The notes below the pieces were generated by a model. It was not told the origin of the DNA and did no database searches. It worked only from the letters and a program-made list of their open reading frames with translations. Shown here piece after piece: positions 24,484-37,800 of a stretch of DNA of 64,000 nt. A program made the translations under genes and the position numbers. The DNA is from Brasenia schreberi (Eukaryota > Streptophyta > Magnoliopsida > Nymphaeales > Cabombaceae): the NCBI GenBank assembly GCA_036023115.1, contig JAYKKT010000048.1:3434001-3498000 (forward strand), read 5' to 3'. Positions within the stretch are counted from its first letter, which is position 1; every line of letters starts with the position of its first letter.

Positions 24484-25524
24484 CAATGTGATAAAACTCG
24501 TATCGTATTGTATAATACAATATAGATTCATTATATATTATTACCTGAAATGGTATGTTTCGTGTATGCATATCATAGTTGTGTATTATCGATTTGTATT
24601 ATATCATATCGTATAAGTCAACACCCTTTTTTAAAAATAACTAGAATCCGTAGAGCCATATGCTTCATTTTTTTAGGCAGAGGTAATTTTCTAGTTAATC
24701 AATCTCATAATTCATTCCTATGAATGATTATATATGTCTATTGTAATATTTCTCATGTTCTTTTGATAATTTCTTTTATTGACAATGTAAAGAGATAAAA
24801 GGGCAAGAAAGGTGCAATGCGACCAAATTTGTTACGAAAATATTGATATTTTAAATGAGTGGGTTGAAGAAGAAGAGCCTTTATTATGATAGAAGATAAG
24901 AATTAGAGAGAAATATTGGCACAAAGAGAGATTGGAAATGATGATAATAATTTTGAAGTCATTAGAGTAGATGAGCCTATAGAAGAGGAGGGAGATGATG
25001 ACAATGATGATGGGGATGGGGATGATGATGCGGCTGCCAGTGTTGAGCCGGATTACTTTGCTTTTGATGCACGTATTAAGTATGATGAATGAGCCTCATA
25101 TTGTGTACAAATAATTTATAAATGATGGCTTAGGAGTTAGTTACAACTTATGACTATAATCTTTTATTATATGATGTAGTGTAGTTTATTTGGTCTTGCC
25201 ACATTATTATTGCTTAGTTCTTATTCTTAATTTTATTGTTATTCTTAATTATTTAAGTGTTAATTGTTGTTATTTACTTAGTAACATTAAGTTGGTTAGC
25301 ATGTTATCACTTGATTCAATTTGATTGATTGATAATTTGATTGATTGGTATTTTAACTATGTTTTGAATTGTGTTTTCTAGCACTATATTAGTTTTTGTT
25401 AATTAGTTGAATTTTCCTCATTATTTTTTTTGAATTTTACTAAATAAATCGGTGAAATCGATACAATATCGTACCATGTCGTATTGTACATTTATCGAAT
25501 GCCGATAGGCTTTTTACAATATTG
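24484..25524 (+). mobile_element. Internally deleted hAT derivative (same family as hAT-1/2)
   Basis: The right end reads cgataggctttttacaatatt (ending about 25523), the same as the right end of hAT-2. The left end near 24485 starts with an aatgtgataaaactcgtatcg segment resembling the complement. cgtatcg-like subterminal motifs occur near both ends. The only coding remnant is the last transposase exon, now on the plus strand (about 24815-25092): a 'YENIDILNEWVEEE' segment, stops, and an intact acidic tail ending ARIKYDE before tga. No TSD could be confirmed. Confidence 0.65.
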
Positions 25525-27770
25525 CAGTTGATGACCTTCATAATCACTAGCCGATGTAATAATGCTTGTTTCTCATTCCTTTGTTTAGGAGCATGAAGTG
25601 CAGAGGAACTACACTAATCCATCCCAAACTTAATGAATAGTCTTGACTGAAGTCACAATATACAATATGGGAGGTCGAGTGGAAAAAAACAGATCGATCG
25701 GTCGCCACAGTTCACCCAAAAACACACAATGAGAATTTGCTTTATGCTGCTTAACTTATTATAAATTTATTTTCGAACCAACTCTGGCATCCCCAAAATT
25801 TCTCGATTAGCCGCCTAATTTCCTAATGTAAGTTTTTTTTGTGTCGTTTTTTTACTTCCAAAGTTTTCCAAAAGAAAATCATGGAACTGACATAAATAAA
25901 TTGATTGAAATAAATTATAAAAAAAAAGATATTTGTCGTCCAGCTTGAAAGCTTAAAGCAGTTCATGTCCAGCTCACGTAGAACTTGAACGGAACAAATG
26001 AGCAGCACATCAACAGCTGAACTGAGCCTATGACAAGCAGCTCAGTTCATTTACCAAGCCCATCAACCCGTCTCAGTTGACTTGATGAGTCGTACATCAT
26101 AAGTCGCAGCCCAGCTCGCGAGCAGCTAGTAGCAAGCGACGGAGTAAACCAAACTGACTGGGTGAGTCGGCCAACTATGGTTAAGCCTCAAGAAGGAATT
26201 TGACGAAGGCGGACAATTAAACAATAAAGGTGGGTAAGGCAGAACTCTACCAGACTAAAATGAAGCTCCAACTGTTGAATGCGTGTGAAAGACCCTTTCA
26301 AAGGAATCCCTTCTGAAAAAGAAGAAGAATATAACCAAGTATTCAAACATCATAATAGCAGGATTTACATTATATATCAATATAATTATACTTGTGAAGT
26401 TGTTATGTAACATTATCTGGACTGATCAACACCGATCTGACTTGGTTGCCACCTCACAAATAAAACGAAACTCGTTTCAAATATAACTCAACTACCTTTC
26501 CTATACCCGTGACTACCTAAACTACACATTACTTTTCGTATAGCGGCCAGCTGCCTATATCTTGTCAAGCTAACTAGCCTCCGCGGTTTTTGAGTTGTTT
26601 TTTTACCGTAAACAATAACAAGTTCACCCTTGTCCTTGTCATTTCACAAAAGTGATATTCAATATTTTCAATAGGAAATGCGCACACAAGGAGAGACTTC
26701 TTTCTAATCTGATTCTCTACACTCTTTTTACAGTCCACAGGCTTCACATTTTAAAAACACAAAAAATACTCTCTCCTTTCTACATTCAATTCGATATTTT
26801 CTTCTTTTTATGCATTTCGTTGGTTGAGAGTTATTATTGTTTTTTTTACTCCCAACGAGTATTTGATTATTTACTTACGACCAGAGTCAAACAAAATAAT
26901 AAAGAAAAGAAAGAAAGAAATAATTGATTCAGTCAATTTTCATATTTTGTCAAGTTTTGAGAGGTTGGTTTTTAATAATATCTTTGTATTTAGGTAGGTT
27001 TGTCTTCTAGTTTGAGAGGTTGATTTTTAATCCGAAACACAGTATAAATATATTTCTCCTTTTAAAGAGATTATGTGATCCACGTCTCTTTTTTAAGGTG
27101 AGATGACAAAGCACTTCTATTCCTTAAGAGTGAATGCTAGCCGTCTACATTTCTTTCTTAAGCAAGGATGCCCTTGACATTGAGGTACAATCAATGAGTT
27201 ATGTGTTATGCTTAAAATCTTATGTATTTTTATGTATTAAATAATGACAAATAACTCAAGTGAAAATTAAATTGAGACTAAGAAAAATGAAAGTTAATAT
27301 GGTGGAGTGGATGATTATTTGTTGACTAGTTGACCATGAAGTAGGAGAATAATTGCAACGCTGGTGAACTTGACTATTTACTATTGTTTCTAGAAAATGA
27401 TGTGTTTAAGAGTAACCATAATATTCTTATTATTTAAGAGTAGTTATTATTATATATGGTGAGCAAAAATTTTGATATTAAAAAATAGTAGACATGTGCA
27501 ACGTAAAGTTGAATGCATATGTACAACTCTAATCCTCTAGGTTGGATAGGCTAGAGCACCGATCAATAGTTCGTCCTCCGGAGCCACCTATAATTCCTGG
27601 TAGGAGATCAAAATCTATCAGTTGAAAATAACGCGAGCAAAATCGTCGTCCCTCCGCAAACAGGCAACCATTTGGAGCTTTTTTCTGCAAGATCCTTTTT
27701 CCTGCTTTTGAGTAATTAAAAATTATGTATCATTTTCTGTTTAAGAAGAAGGGGAGTGTCATCAAGCGGT
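25525..27770. other. Intergenic, upstream of the NHX gene
   Basis: No gene was recognised. A stretch near 25930-26170 is rich in agctc/gagct-type words, common in non-autonomous plant transposons, but no boundaries are visible. The promoter of the downstream NHX gene should lie toward the 3' end of this region; no specific element could be assigned with confidence. Confidence 0.4.
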
Positions 27771-27779
27771 TGGGCAGAG

Positions 27780-28875
27780 GAAGGCGTTGATTTGAGCCCA
27801 GGCAGGCGAGTCTCACTGTTTTCCAGTTGTGTCTCTTCCCTCTCTCTCTCTCTCTCTGCGATTCAGTTGCACCCAGAACGCTAGTTATCTATATTTTCTC
27901 TTCTTTCCTATCTGCATCTGCGTGGTGATCTTCTGTAGCCTGATCTCGACATGTATGATTCTCTTTCTCTCTCATTGCTTTGATTTTGCGAGAAACTGGA
28001 TGGCTAGTCCCTTTAGATCAAAGAAAAGAAAGATTGTTTCTCAAAGTTATTGGAATTTACTTTTGTTAGTTACGTTGCAAGGCAATTCGAAGGAAAGCGT
28101 TTGGCGTAATTGAATGCGTGATTGAGTTCCGTATTTGTGTTCTCCTTCATATTTGGGGATCAATTGTGCGTGGTTTTAGCTTGTTTTCTGCTATTTGTGG
28201 TTCTCTAAAATCTGTGGTGTGTCCCAACGTTGCTTGGTACTTATGGTTCTTACAAGTTCGAGCGGATTTTGGCTTTAATTTAGAAAAGAGAATTTCGTTG
28301 AGTTTTTTCTCATGGTGATCTTCGAATTGTAGTTTGCTTGATTTGCCATTTATCTTGTCCTTCTGCCTCCCTTTCTTTTTTCTCCATGCGTGCTTGTTTT
28401 AGTGTTCAAAATTCTGAGGTAGGAAGAACAGTTTGCAGTGGGCCCTTTTCTCTTTTTAGTGCATTTGTCTAGGCATCGTTTTGTTGGCATGTGTGAGCCC
28501 TTTTAGTTTGTTCAATTTGATACTCCAATAGCATAATTTGGATTTTTGAAATCTGTTCATAAAGGATGAAAAAAATCTTTTTCTTTGTTCTTTTAATGAA
28601 CTATTGATGGTATAAAGTTTCTTTGGTTTTGAATTGTCCAACTTCTTCCATTACAGTTTTGGACAGTAGACATTCTTAGTTGGTATGTTGTTGCTGTGGA
28701 TGATATCTGGTGCGCAAGCATGCTCGAGATGGACTGTTTAGAGACTTGGTTTGAGCGTTGAAGTGTTAATCGGTCGCCAGATTTTTTAAACTTGAGTTTG
28801 CCAAGCAAACTGTCAGTTTGCCTTGCCCAAGTGTTTTCTTTTTCAAGGTTGTGCCTTTGTATTCTACTGGTATCC
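27780..28875 (+). promoter_or_regulatory. Probable 5' UTR region of the NHX gene, with CT tract and likely 5' UTR intron
   Basis: A pyrimidine tract (CT repeats at about 27834-27857) of the kind common in plant 5' leaders precedes the NHX start by about 1 kb. The AT/T-rich stretch between it and the ATG contains an intron-like 3' end (ttccattacag near 28645-28656), so a 5' UTR intron is plausible. Small upstream open frames (27829-28113 and 28118-28318) have no homology that I recognise. Transcript start and splice sites are inferred, not seen. Confidence 0.4.
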
Positions 28876-31800
28876 ATGGCTCTTGTAGTGAATGCGACTT
28901 TGGCTAGCGTTGGTTCCTTCAACTCAGTTTTGATGAAACTGGGCTTTGTAAGTTCATCTGATCACACATCTGTTGTTTCAATGAACATATTCGTGACGCT
29001 CCTGTGCACATGCATTGTTATTGGGCACCTTCTGGAAGAAAACAGATGGATGAATGAATCAATTACAGCACTTATCATTGTGAGTACCAACCAGACAAGT
29101 ACAGAACAACATTTCTAAGAGAGAGAACTTAGAGAACTTTAGAATTGACAGATTTTCATGGCTTTTCTAGGGGTTGTCTACTGGATTTATTATTCTTGTG
29201 ACTACCAGAGGAAGAAGCTCGCATATTTTGGTATTCAGTGAAGATCTTTTCTTCATTTATCTTCTTCCACCTATCATATTCAATGCCGGGTAAATTTTTG
29301 TACCCAACTATTTGTCTAATGTGCATGAAATGTTTGACTCTGTATTTATCGTTGTCTAAATAAAAGGGGAGGGAGGAGTGTTTTGCCTCTTTTTTGTATC
29401 ATTAACTGGTGACAATGAAGATTTGTGGTCACACATCCCAATGCGACAATCTCAAAAATGGTCCAAAGGCCTAGATTTTCCTGATACTATAGCATACTTA
29501 AAACGAAAAATAAACATCTTTCTTTCATTTTTTTTGGTTTCGCTAACAACTAAAACATTAAGAAAATCAAAATAAAAAATTGTTGGATGAAAATAAAATA
29601 AATAGTAATTTTTTAATTTTTAATATATTGAATTATCTTATTTTTATTAAAAAAATTACTTTGATTTCTTTAACAAATGTCTTAATGCAAATAACTTGTG
29701 TATAAAAGGTAGAATTTTTTTAATTTTTAATGCAATGAATACTCTACTTTCTATAAAAAAATTCCAATTTTGAATTTTTAGCAAATACCCTTAAGATACT
29801 TTTTAGCAAAATACTTTTTTTTCTGCTTGTAAAAAAGTGTTTTTCCGCTTGACTGTCATGAGATTTCTAGTGGGATCTAATTTGTGTTTTTCTTGTTCAA
29901 CAGTTGTTCTCATACTTAGAACAAGACATACTCAATGTGAGAAATTTTTGTATAAACTTAGAGTACCTTGTTTGGTGCACTAAGTCACATAATTGATTAT
30001 GAGATAATAACTACAGTTAACTAATAATTAATTACCACAATCTACCATGACAATAATGTGATTGACTTAGTATACTAAACTTAGATGCTTTAAGTTTATC
30101 TAAGAATTTCTCACTTAATGTTTCATAATTAATGGCAGATAAATTTTAGGAGCATACGCCATTGGTTTGAAACGTAGCTATAGTAGTAATTTCGTTCACT
30201 TGCATATAAATTATAATTAACAGTTCTTATACAAGTGACTTTAGGACTCTTGAATTTTTAGCCTGTGGATTTCCCTCTTTCACCATTTCAATACTGTTGA
30301 AAAATATACAACTTAAATAAACTTACTTGTCTTCTTGGCTCTTACTTGCAGATGTCATGGGCAATTTCATCTCTTATGAGTTATTATTATTCATCTTATG
30401 CTTAAAAATAGTTTATTATTATTATTCATCTGACTAAATGCTTAAAAATAGTTATTTTGTTAACCCAAAATATGAATATGAAATGTGTTTTGCCTTATGA
30501 AAACCTTCAGAAATACATTGTTTCCACTATTTAAGATCTGTATATGCTGCACTATCTGTCTTCCTGAGAATTCAGATTTTATTCTTATCTTTTTACTTCA
30601 TCATGCGTATTGTGTGTGCTGGACTGTTTTTTTTTATTTAGGTGTAAGCGGTGGATTGCAATTATTACTTTGTTGTGAATTTGTTCTGTGTAATTTATTC
30701 CAGGTTTCAGGTGAAAAAGAAGCAATTTTTTGTTAACTTCATCACCATCATGCTGCTGTTTGGTGCTATTGGTACATTAATATGTTGTAGCGTCATAACT
30801 TTGGGTATGTCTTTCCCCTTTATATGTATTTCTTAGATTGTTCTCTAAGATTTGACATAATAAGTAATAACAAAATAATTAATATCAGATTAATTGTAAT
30901 TTGTTACTAACCTAAATTTGTTAAATGGAAGCTTTTCATGGTTTAAAAACAACATCTCCATGGAGAAAAATTAGATAATGAATTTAAGGAAACCGTCCAT
31001 ATTGGAAATTGTCTTGTTCTGACTTAAATTTTTGAGGTATTGTTTCAGGTGCCAGGCAAATTTTAAGAGGATGGGTATTGGTTCACTGGATATAGGGATT
31101 ATCTGGGTATTATATTTTTCAATCTAATCTATTTGGCAACTTGTCATTCTGTTTGGGACTCACTATTTTTCGAAAATTTTCAGCAATTGGTGCAATATTT
31201 GCTGCGACAGATTCTTTATGCACGTTGCAGGTTTGGAACAATATGTTTTTTATCACAATATTCCAGCAATATAGGGGTCAATGCTAAGTACTGAACTTAA
31301 ATGATGATGCAGGTGCTAAACCAGGACGAGACACCTTTACTGTACAGTCTTGTATTTGGCGAGGGTGTTGTGAATGATGCTACATCAGTGGTGCTTTTCA
31401 ATGCAATCAAAAGTTTTGACCTCAACCAAATTGACCCCAGAATTGCTTTGCACTTTTTTGGCAACTTCCTTGTATCTGTTTACCGCAAGCACTTTGCTTG
31501 GGGTTTGGTAAGTGTCTTGCTCCCCTCTAATTCTCTCATGTACACATCACACACACACTGACTAGTTCTATATCAACAGTGAGCACGCACATGCATATTG
31601 ATACTACATGTGGCTCTGGTCTAATGTGTCTCCATTGCCTTGCAGACTGGTCTACTTAGTGCTTACATTATTAAAAAGCTATATATTGGCAGGTACCATC
31701 TTTAAAAATTTTATTTTTTGCCATTGCCATTGTCGTTCAGCAGTTACTATGATTTTATTCCATTGTTATAATTTGTATATGCAATTTATTCATAGTAAAA

Positions 31801-34800
31801 CTAAGTAGTGGACAATTGGATAATACTCAATAGAGTTCCTATTACAGTCAATCTCAGTTGATGTAACGTCTATTAACCAGACAGACCAGACAGCAAGTCT
31901 ACAGTTTATGGAGATTATAATGAACTTGGCTTGATTGTTTGAAGTAACTATTTATGTTAACTGGTTCTTTCATTCCAGCTTGAAGTCAGTTAATGGGGTT
32001 CATTAATATTTTCTTTTTTAAAAAATGAGGGTTCATTAACTAACTAGTTCTCTATGTGATATTGCCCAAAATAAATGATTTCATACCACATAAAAGTGAG
32101 CAAATTTAATCAAATAACCTGATGAAGAATATACTGTTATAGATGAAATTGCATGGGACTTGTTAGGCATGGGATCACAGTATAAGTGAAAAAGCCTACT
32201 GCGTTCCTGAATTCTTGGTTGGCACCTCCCATGTGAATTGGCATCTTTTCAATTTAAGTATTGATTGTCCTTTTTAGGAAAAGAAATTACATTAGTTCAG
32301 TGGAATCTCTTAATAACTTGGGAATACTTTGTGTGTTTCTGCCTGCTTCAACGAGTACGAGTTTTTTAGGACTCAAGTATAAAAATAATTGCATAATTTT
32401 TTTTAGATGTTGCATAAAACAATTTGTGACAATTTTAGATGTTCAAATTCTTGTCACTCATTGCAGGCATTCTACAGATCGTGAGGTTGCTCTAATGATC
32501 CTAATGGCCTATCTGTCATATATACTAGCTGAGGTACAGTTCTGCGCTTTTCCCTAGTCTTCCTCCCTTTGGTTGTGTTACTTCTTTGTGGACCTTATGC
32601 TTTGAAGAAAGAGACTTTATGTCTGATCTTTATGTTTTGATCATAGTTTTTTCTTCCCTTGCAGTTCTTTAATCAAAGTGCCATTCTGACAGTTTTTTTT
32701 TGTGGAATTGTGATGTCTCACTATACATGGCATAATGTGACAGAGTCATCACGAGTTACCACCAAGTAGGTTGAAGCACATTGTCATTGGACATATGTTG
32801 GTAGTAATTCGTTCTTATCATTGTCACGTTGTAAAAGGTATCATATCTGTCCATTCCAGGCATGCTTTTGCTACAATGTCCTTCATCGCGGAGACATTTA
32901 TCTTTCTTTATGTTGGTATGGATGCATTGGACATTGAGAAATGGAGACTTGTAAGGAGCAGGTACTTTTTACGTTAAAAAAGTTATGAGTTCAAATTTTA
33001 TATGGTTACTTTGAAATGAGTTGTCTTTGACTGGAGATCTGTCAGTTGTATGAGTAGCTCCATACTTTCATGGAAGAACAGTTCCAATTAACAAGCAATA
33101 TTTGTTGGTTTATTTGGCTTTTAAATTTTCATGCTGCCTATGATCTGGTGAATCACGTTTTTTCCTTTTCATTATGTTCTTTCTTCTTTTAGATGTGATA
33201 TCCCTACAAAACCATTGTGAAAATCTATGAATTGCTCTTGTGCCATCAAATCCCTAATATCCATATGAGAAACAACAATTTTGCAGCTTTATCTCACTAA
33301 AAGAATGTTTGTAACAAATAAAATACATCAAACTTGTCACTAACACTTGAATGTCATTATCAAGGTTTATCATGCAACTACTATATACTTGGTGTTTCAG
33401 ACCATGTATGTTTTTCCTTTTTCTGTAACTTGCTTCTAGCTATTGTTACAGGTATTTTGAGAAGTTATATACGCTCCAAGACTTTTGCATCTTGGAGTTT
33501 TGATTTCCTTGTTTGTATGTTTAGAAACTTCCATGCTTTGCTCCAACCATTTGATTCCTTTCAACTCCCAGTGAATTCTGAAGAAATTCCTGTAGAAGTA
33601 CGTACCTTTTCCCTTTCTGAAATACCCTTATGAGAGTATCACACCTTTTGTCTATCAAGAAAGGATTATACTTTCATCTGGTCTTCAGGAGTATGCTTTT
33701 CAAATGCAGCAGCATACACGAAACATGCAGGTCCTGCACTAGGAGATAGATGTCTGAAGAAAGACCATTCCTGTCGAATATTGCACCTGAGACAGTCACA
33801 CAAAGCATTTTCTTGAAAACGAGATTGTTTTAAACCCGTTTTCTTTATTTCAGGTGATGCTTTCATAATCCAACGTAGTGCCACAGCTAACACAGATTCC
33901 ATTTTCTGTGAAGGCTTCATCGCATACAATAAGCTAAGGTCCATGCTGAGGTTACTGAGTGTTGTAATTAAATGCCAAGGAAGCAGGGCTTATCTGCTAC
34001 AGGCACTCCTTATTGAAGAAAAATATTTTCATTCGTCTTCAATCGTCAGTACACAATACATAGATGATTTTGGGTTAGGCACAAATGCTGCCGCTCTTTT
34101 TCTATTAGGGTTTTAACAACTGATTACACTACATACTTAAAGACTTTTATAACTTAAAAAAGACTAAACTGCCCCTATACTAATTAATAAATATTAAGCG
34201 TGCCAAATATGGATGATATGAACAGATCTGCATCTCTTCTCAATACTCCCCCCCTCAAGTTAGGTGAAAGATACTCGTAAGACTTGTTCTGTTGACTGCC
34301 TTAGTAAGAAAGTTAGCGCAATGGTCTTCAGATTTGACATAAATCAAGTGGAACACTTTGTTAGCTACTTTCTCCCTTATGAAGTGACAATCAATCTTAA
34401 TACGCTTTCTACAGACTTGAAAAACATCATTATGTAAGAGCAACTTGAATATAATACTCCTATTATCACAAAGTAAAGAGTAATGTGGGAGAGATCGAGA
34501 AACACCTAAGTCATCAAGAAGTAAACGTAACCAAAGTATTTTGGTGTGGTGTTAATAGCGTAGTGAGACATATCTACTTCAATACTAGTAGGCTGTAGTT
34601 AAAGTTCCGTCATTTCTTGCTTCGCTATGAAATAAGTGCATCGCATTAATGATCTGGTAGCGATTAGCCAAGAATGGGGCTGATTAATTTAGATTCCACC
34701 TTTGATCAGATGTCGAGAATAATCCTCGAGAACCAAGGAAGAGTTGGTACGAGAAAGCGAAGTCCATGAAACAGAGTTCCTTTATATACCGAATAATATG

Positions 34801-37800
34801 CTTAAAATTTATACAATGAGTGTCGTTGGCAAATGACATAGATGTAAATCGACTGGATTTAGATGAACTGTATATGTAAATGTCCGGATGAATAATAGTA
34901 AGAAAAAGTCAAGTTACCAACCAATAATCGATATAAGTAGGATCATCAAGTATAAGTACTATCGTCCCCAGAGGTATAAAACTGACATTACAGTTCTGTG
35001 GTGCATGGACTTCGATGCAACTGTCTGAGAGATCGGCCTGAGAAATAAGAATCAAGTACATATTTAGCTTTGGGACAAATAAATACTTATCAATAAGAGG
35101 AAAGAACACTCAAGACCCATAAAATAATTGAGAGGTACTAAGATCGCTTAAACATCTCAAAATCATGGGCTCAAAAATGCTTTAAGATCGACGATACGAC
35201 CAGTATCATCACTTGTAATAATAATGTCATCAACATAAACAATTAAGATAAATATTTTCTTACTTCTTTTAGTTATGGATTTACAAATAAAAAAAATGGA
35301 CAAAGAAGAAAGGAGTGCATCGAGCTATTCGGACTAAATGGTGGAACCTCAAAAGCGAGAAAGAAGATATATTTAAACAAAAAGTCCTTCAAGGAGATGT
35401 TTGGAATTATGTTGGCACACCCTCTGATATGTGGAACAATATGGCTATACATATTAGGAAAGTGGCGAAAGATGTGTTAGGGGTATCTAAGGGAGGTGTA
35501 CCGGCACAAAAAGAAGCTTGGTGGTGGAGTGAAGTAGTATAAAACAAAATCAAGGCAAAGAGGGCATGTTACAAATTACATTATGCTAAGAAAACTAGTG
35601 AAACTTTAGAAGCTTATAAGAAAGCAAAGAAGGAAGCAAAAAAGGCCGTTAGTGAAGCAAAAGCTAAGATTTGGGAGGACTTATATAAAAAACTCAACTC
35701 AAAAGAGGGTGAAAGAGACATTTTTAGGATAGCTAGGGCTAGAGATAAGAAAACTAAAGATCTTAATTATGTTAGATGCATAAAAGACGAGGATGAAAAA
35801 ATTCTAGTGGCAAATGATGATATAAGAAATAGATGGAAAAACTATTTTTATAATCTTTTTAATGAAAATAAAGATGTTAGTATTAGTTTAGGAGATTTAG
35901 CCAAGTCAGAAAAGTATATAAACCACAATTTCTACCGACGTATTCAAAAGAATGAAGTCAAAGAGGCTCTTAAACATATGAAGAGTGGTAAATCGGTAGG
36001 ACCAGATAATATTCCTATAGAAGTTTGGAAAATACTAGGAGAAATAGGAATCACTTGGCTCACAAGACTATTTAATGAAATATGGAAAAACCAAAAGATG
36101 CCCGAGGAATGGAGAGCAAGTACACTTATACCCGTATATAAGAACAAGGGAGACATTCAAAATTGTGTGAATTATCGAGGTATCAAGTTAATGAGTCATA
36201 CTATGAAATTATGGGAAAGAATTATTGAACGTAGGTTAAGACAAGTATCAAGTACAACAGAGAACCAATTTGGATTTATGCCAGGTAGATCTACTATTGA
36301 AGCGATTCACCTTTTGAGACGTCTTATGGAACATTTTAGAGCAAAAAAGAAAGACCTTCACATGATATTTATTGATCTAGAAAAAGCTTATGATAGGGTA
36401 CCGAGGGAGGTTCTTTGGAGAACTTTGGAAAAAAGAGGTATCCCATTGACATATATTAACCTTATAAGAGACATGTATGATGGTGCAAAAACATGTGTGA
36501 GGACTCATGAAGGAACGACAGACTTCTTTGAAGTTAATATTGGGTTACATCAAGGATCAACTTTAAGTCCATACTTATTTATAATGGTGATGGATGAGTT
36601 AACAAAACATATTCAAGATGAAGTACCTTGGTGTATGTTATTTGGAGATGACATTGTATTAGTGGAGGAGTCTAAGGAAAAAGTTAATAGAAAATTGGAA
36701 CTATGGAGAGAAACATTAGAAAACAAAGGCCTCCGACTTAGTAGAACAAAGACAGAATATATGGAATGTAAGTTTGATCATTTGGCTACTTCAGAGGACA
36801 TAGAAATTAAAATTGGCACACATTGCATTCCCCAAAAGGAAAGTTTTAAATACCTAGGGTCAATTTTTCAAAGTGATGGAAGAATTGATGGAGATGTTAC
36901 ACATAGAATTAATGCTGGTTGGTTAAAATGGAGAGGAGCATCAGGTATTCTTTGTGATAAGAAGATACCATTAAAATTAAAAGGTAAATATTATAGAGCA
37001 GCAGTTAGGCCTGCCATGTTTTATGGTTCTGAGTGTTGGGCAGTTAATCATCAACATGTACAAAAGATGTCTGTGACAGAAATGAAGATGTTGAGATGGA
37101 TGAGTGGTTATACAAGAAAAGACCGTATACATACAACAACAACAACAACAATTAAGCCTTTTCCCATACTAGATGGGGTCGGCTACATGGATTCTTTGTT
37201 TCCACAGATCTCTATCGTGTGCCATGTTAGCAGTTAACTCCCAATAAGCTAGATCATTCTTTATTGTTTCTTTCCAACACTTTTGTGGTCGTCCTCTACC
37301 TCTTTTAATACTTTCCAAATTTAGTTTTTCTAACCTTCTTACAGGTTCTTCTTTTGATCTTCTTTCTATATGTCCAAACCATCTTAAACGATGTTCTCTC
37401 ATTTTATCCTCTATTGGTGCCACTCCTAATTTGTTTCTAATAACCTCATTATGTATACGGTCTTTTCTTGTATGACCACTCATCCATCTCAACATCTTCA
37501 TTTCTGTCACAGACATCTTTTGTACATGTTGATGATTAACTTGTACAAAAGATGTCTGTGACAGAAATGAAGATGTTGAGATGGATGAGTGGTCATACAA
37601 GAAAAGACCGTATACATAATGAGGTTATTAGAAACAAATTAGGAGTGGCACCAATAGAGGATAAAATGAGAGAACATCGTTTAAGATGGTTTGGACATAT
37701 AGAAAGAAGATCAAAAGAAGAACCTGTAAGAAGGTTAGAAAACCTAAATTTGGAAAGTATTAAAAGAGGTAGAGGACGACCACAAAAGTGTTTGAAAGAA

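Noticed and set aside
28118..28318. Upstream protein-coding gene before NHX
   Set aside because: Short, no family, and in the likely 5' UTR/intron region of NHX.
33334..33944. Open frames in NHX intron 10 as extra exons
   Set aside because: Exon 10 joins exon 11 in phase with continuous NHX text ([15 protein letters not shown]); nothing is missing between them and these frames have no NHX similarity.
37169..37600. A separate minus-strand gene
   Set aside because: It is the inverted copy of the LINE C-terminal segment, not an independent gene.
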